Made by a program: the position numbers and the translations under genes. A stretch of 41,419 nt of DNA, taken from Candidatus Neomicrothrix sp. UBA2131 (GTDB taxonomy: Bacteria > Actinomycetota > Acidimicrobiia > Acidimicrobiales > MedAcidi-G1). Location: the NCBI GenBank assembly GCA_002329075.1, contig DCXR01000069.1, positions 1,303-42,721 of the forward strand, given 5' to 3'. Under the pieces are notes generated by a model. That model was given only the letters and a program-made list of their open reading frames with translations, searched no databases and was not told where the DNA came from. This document shows positions 39,069 through 41,419 of the stretch, one piece after another (the first letter of the stretch is position 1; each line of letters opens with the position of its first letter).

Positions 39069-40364
39069 TCAGTCCTTCGGAGCCCGGGAGCGGTAGTCGC
39101 GGGCGCCACCCTCCTCGGGAGCAACCTCGAGCCAGAGGCCCTCGACGGCGACGACCAGGATCGGGGTGCCGGCGGCGATGGGTGTCGCCCGGTTCGTGCG
39201 TGCCTTCCACACGGCCTCACGGACGCGCACCGTTCCCTCGGGGTCGACCGAATCGACGGCCTCCCCCGATTCGCCGACCATCCAGTCGCGGCCGATGGTC
39301 GGGGTCGAGAACCGGGTGCGCACCATGGCGGGCATGCCGGCGGCCATGGCGACGGTCGTGCCGAGCAGGCCGAGGCCGAGCGTGATCCACGACATCCCGA
39401 CCCCGTCGTACAGGCCGACGGATCCCACCACCAGACAGGTGGTGGCGATCATGGTCCAGGCGCGCGGGACGCCCGTCTGGATGTCGACGGCGTAGCCGAA
39501 CATGGCGACCATGAGCAGGGCTATCGCCCACCAGCGGGTCGGGAGGACGGCGAGGCCGTAGCACCCGAGAAGGAACGACCCGGCGCCGATGACCCCGGCG
39601 ATGCCGACGCCCGCCGTGTACAACTCGAAGACGAGCAGGCCGGCGCCGACGAGGAGCAGCAGGTATGCGACGGGCGGACTGGCCGCTGTGTGGAACAACT
39701 GGTCGATCAGCCCCGGCTTGTGGAAGCGGGTGCGAACCACCGGGGCGGTCCCCTCGCCGTCGGCGGCGGCGCCTTCGAACCCGGAGATGCCCCGCAGGTG
39801 CTCCAGGAGGACGGGCGAGGAGCGGGCCAGCCCCCGTTCTATGGCCTCGTCGTAGCCGACGGTGTCGTCGACGAGGTCGGTGTCGGACGGCAGGCCGAAG
39901 GGTCTGCCGAACCGCTCGGCAGGCACCACCGGTTCTCCGAGATCGCCGAAGCGCGCCCCCGGGGCGATGCCCACGTCGTCGGCCAGCCCGGCCAGCTGTG
40001 CCACCGGTCCGAGCGCACGGCTCCCGGAGGGACCCACCCAGAACGACACCGGCACCGGCGAGTCCAGGATCAGGTCGGCCAGGGCAGCGACCTCGTCGTC
40101 GGACACGACCGAGCCCCGGCTGTCGACCTGGAAGATGAGGGCGATGGTCTCCGCCGGGTCGATTCCATCGAGGGCATCGGACATGACCTCGAGCAGCACG
40201 GGATCGAGCAGTCCGTTGACCTCGACCACGTCGATGACCGTCGACGGCTCGTGCGACTCGTGCTCTGCGTGGGCGCCTGCCGGTGCCAGGGTCGTGAGCG
40301 ACACTCCGGCGAGCAGGACCAGGCCGGCCAGGGGTCGGGTGCGTCGACGCGCTGGACAGATCAT
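39069..40364 (-). CDS. NfeD-like membrane protein with degenerate serine-protease domain
   Basis: A 431-residue long-form NfeD protein. A signal peptide (residues 1-32, LAGLVLLAGVSLTTLAPAGAHA) precedes a Clp-fold protease domain (VIDVVEVNGLLDPVL, FWVGPSGSRALGPVAQLAGLA), then several helices (PPVAYLLLLVGAGLLVFELYTAG onward) and a C-terminal OB-fold NfeD domain (GESGEAVDSVDPEGTVRV, GLWLEVAP). In active homologues the catalytic Ser lies in an A-S-A-G type turn after the SGSRA strand; here that turn reads ALGPVA, so protease activity looks lost (inference). Such proteins help manage membrane microdomains with flotillin-like partners, none of which is in the window. ATG 40364 has no obvious ribosome site. 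Confidence 0.85.
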   Translation of the reverse strand: MICPARRRTRPLAGLVLLAGVSLTTLAPAGAHAEHESHEPSTVIDVVEVNGLLDPVLLEVMSDALDGIDPAETIALIFQVDSRGSVVSDDEVAALADLILDSPVPVSFWVGPSGSRALGPVAQLAGLADDVGIAPGARFGDLGEPVVPAERFGRPFGLPSDTDLVDDTVGYDEAIERGLARSSPVLLEHLRGISGFEGAAADGEGTAPVVRTRFHKPGLIDQLFHTAASPPVAYLLLLVGAGLLVFELYTAGVGIAGVIGAGSFLLGCYGLAVLPTRWWAIALLMVAMFGYAVDIQTGVPRAWTMIATTCLVVGSVGLYDGVGMSWITLGLGLLGTTVAMAAGMPAMVRTRFSTPTIGRDWMVGESGEAVDSVDPEGTVRVREAVWKARTNRATPIAAGTPILVVAVEGLWLEVAPEEGGARDYRSRAPKD

Positions 40365-40408
40365 CGGCGGTGCAGGGTGTGGGAGTAGGGCGGAAAGCGC
40401 GTCGAACC

Positions 40409-40750
40409 TCAGGCAGGGTCGCTGAGTGCGGCGACGGCCTCCTCGACCGTTTCGCAGACGGGAACGATGCGGTCAAAGCCCGTGGTGTGCAGGAGGCGGG
40501 TCAGGGCCGGACGGTTGCAGGCGACGGCGACGTCCCCGTCGTTCTCGCGGGCCCGTCGGATGCCGCCGATCAGCGCCCCGAGGCCGGCCGAGTCCATGAA
40601 TGGCACCTCGGAGAGGTCGATGAGCACGTACCTTTGGTCGGCCAGGTCGGTGAGGGCCTCGCGGAACTGGGCGACCGTGTAGGCGTCGAGTTCGCCGACG
40701 GGTCGGCACAGCACGTATCCCTCACCAGGTTCGACGGTGATCTCGAGCAC
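40409..40750 (-). CDS. STAS-domain anti-sigma factor antagonist
   Basis: A 113-residue STAS protein with VPFMDSAGLGALIGGI, Ser54 being the phospho-site in the RsbV/SpoIIAA pattern. It opens with a beta strand (LEITVEPGE) and ends with an amphipathic helix (VEEAVAAL). GTG 40750 is preceded by AGGAGG at 5 bases, a strong site. No kinase gene is adjacent; the RsbW-like kinase in this window is 22 kb away. A receiver gene lies on the other strand 150 bases away. A TACGAT hexamer at 40784-40789 on the minus strand may be its -10. Confidence 0.9.
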   Translation of the reverse strand: MLEITVEPGEGYVLCRPVGELDAYTVAQFREALTDLADQRYVLIDLSEVPFMDSAGLGALIGGIRRARENDGDVAVACNRPALTRLLHTTGFDRIVPVCETVEEAVAALSDPA

Positions 40751-40886
40751 CAGTGCCTCCTCAGTCGGCTCCCTACGGCGGCGATCGTAGACCGGTCAGA
40801 CCCGATTGCGGTTCGCGGCCCACCATCGCGCATGTCTGACCCTCCATCTCCGACAGTTCGGCTCTCCGACCCCGGGGACCCGAAGG

Positions 40887-40892
40887 TACGCT
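40887..40892 (+). promoter_or_regulatory. Candidate -10 box for leaderless receiver gene
   Basis: TACGCT on the plus strand, 7 bases before the GTG at 40900. The same hexamer precedes nadE and fxsA. Confidence 0.45.
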
Positions 40893-40899
40893 CCGGGCC

Positions 40900-41274
40900 G
40901 TGTCCACCGTGCTCCTTGCCACCGATGCCGACCGGGTCCACAATGAGGTCGAAGCCGCCCTGAGCGGTGACCACGACCTGGTTCGGGTCCATGCCGGTGC
41001 TGCGGTGCTCGATGCCGTGACGGAGCATGATCCGGCGCTGGTCGTGCTCGACCTCCAGATCGGCAACATGGGCGGCATGGCGGCCTGCCTAGACCTGCGC
41101 CTCGAACAGCGGGCCGAACGCATCCCCGACCAGCGCATCGTGATGCTCCTCGACCGGGTGGCCGACGAGTGGCTGGCTGGTCAGGCCGAGGCCGATGCGT
41201 GGCTGGTCAAGCCGATCGATCCGTTGGCGTTGCAGCGCATGGTCGACGAGGTCCTGGCCGGCAAGTCTGCCTGA
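40900..41274 (+). CDS. Single-domain response regulator receiver
   Basis: A 124-residue stand-alone receiver domain. Acidic pocket residues Asp9 and Asp11 are in LLATDADRV, the likely phospho-acceptor is Asp51 in LVVLDLQIGNMGG, and the conserved Lys is Lys104 in WLVKPIDPL. The usual Thr/Ser at the end of strand 4 reads Leu-Leu-Asp (about 83-85), so switching may differ from the standard. With no output domain it probably works by protein contact, perhaps in the STAS/RsbW network. GTG 40900 is supported by the TACGCT box; there is no ribosome site. Confidence 0.85.
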   Translation: MSTVLLATDADRVHNEVEAALSGDHDLVRVHAGAAVLDAVTEHDPALVVLDLQIGNMGGMAACLDLRLEQRAERIPDQRIVMLLDRVADEWLAGQAEADAWLVKPIDPLALQRMVDEVLAGKSA

Positions 41275-41306
41275 TCGGCGCCTGACGGGAGCCGGACGCC
41301 AACCGG

Positions 41307-41312
41307 TACCCT
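41307..41312 (+). promoter_or_regulatory. Candidate -10 box of tRNA-Pro gene
   Basis: TACCCT on the plus strand, 11 bases before the mature 5' base of tRNA-Pro; a CTGACG at 41282-41287 is a weak -35 with a long 19-base spacer. Confidence 0.35.
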
Positions 41313-41323
41313 TCCCCCGCACA

Positions 41324-41400
41324 CGGGTAGTGGCGCAGCTTGGTAGCGCGCCTCGTTCGGGACGAGGAGGTCGTGGGTTCAAATCCCGCCTACCCGACCA
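41324..41400 (+). tRNA. tRNA-Pro (anticodon CGG)
   Basis: A full cloverleaf: acceptor CGGGTAG pairs with CTACCCG, the anticodon stem CCTCG/CGAGG holds loop TTCGGGA with CGG at 41358-41360, and the T arm has GGGTTCAAATCCC. The first base is C, the bacterial tRNA-Pro peculiarity (C1-G72). The discriminator A is followed by an encoded CCA. It reads CCG codons, frequent in this G+C-rich genome. Confidence 0.97.
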
Positions 41401-41419
41401 CGGGGTCTCGGCAGGTTAT

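Overview
The window is high-G+C DNA from an actinobacterium. Pointers to that phylum are an actinobacterial-type GlnR, a WhiB protein, TopA without zinc fingers, the topA/tmk/holB neighbourhood, GTG and TTG starts, ATGA/GTGA gene overlaps and Thr-rich exported linkers. Class Acidimicrobiia is my best guess (inference). Genes are densely packed; I see no insertion sequence, prophage, integron or CRISPR array, and no gap above about 210 bases.

Layout. 1-6386 (minus): a core-metabolism run, sucC-sucD (succinyl-CoA synthetase), purN-purH (purines), folD-metF (one-carbon folate), then a truncated exported Thr-rich protein at the left edge. 6476-10405 (plus): a small membrane protein, an AlaX tRNA-editing protein, a Zn-ribbon protein, a membrane acyltransferase with ankyrin repeats inserted in it, and an SDR oxidoreductase. 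10422-18065 (minus): nhaA, topA, an MFS transporter, tmk and holB; topA carries an embedded UvrD/PcrA-like segment. 18137-22951 (minus): a Tad/Flp pilus operon (tadZ-like, cpaF, tadB, tadC, flp, tadE) that runs into a STAS antagonist and an RsbW-like kinase. 23118-25156: a HAD phosphatase, a 24-residue membrane microprotein, the selenocysteine tRNA gene selC and a primary-type sigma factor. 25364-30398: nadE, then a nitrogen block in which glnII and a GlnA2-like glutamine synthetase gene diverge from a region with GlnR-like half-sites, followed by glnR itself. 30410-33509: a small membrane protein, RidA, a very short 2Fe-2S/molybdenum-hydroxylase-like fusion and a Tat-type lipoprotein. 33540-38707: IscA/ErpA-like carrier, Mrp, FxsA, selA and selB. 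38722-end: WhiB, NfeD-like membrane protein, a second STAS protein, a single-domain receiver and tRNA-Pro(CGG).

How the parts fit. selC, selA and selB give three of the four core parts of selenocysteine insertion; selD and any selenoprotein must lie elsewhere. GlnR with two glutamine synthetases forms a compact nitrogen-assimilation unit. ErpA/IscA and Mrp are divergent Fe-S maturation genes. Two STAS proteins, an RsbW-like kinase and a receiver suggest partner-switching control.

The strongest novelty candidates are the UvrD 2B-like insert inside topoisomerase I, the ankyrin-inserted acyltransferase, the condensed Mo-hydroxylase fusion, and a repeated T-A-N3-T box placed 6-8 bases before many starts, including the microprotein and selC, which points to widespread leaderless transcription. 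All calls come from reading sequence and motif memory; no database search was run.
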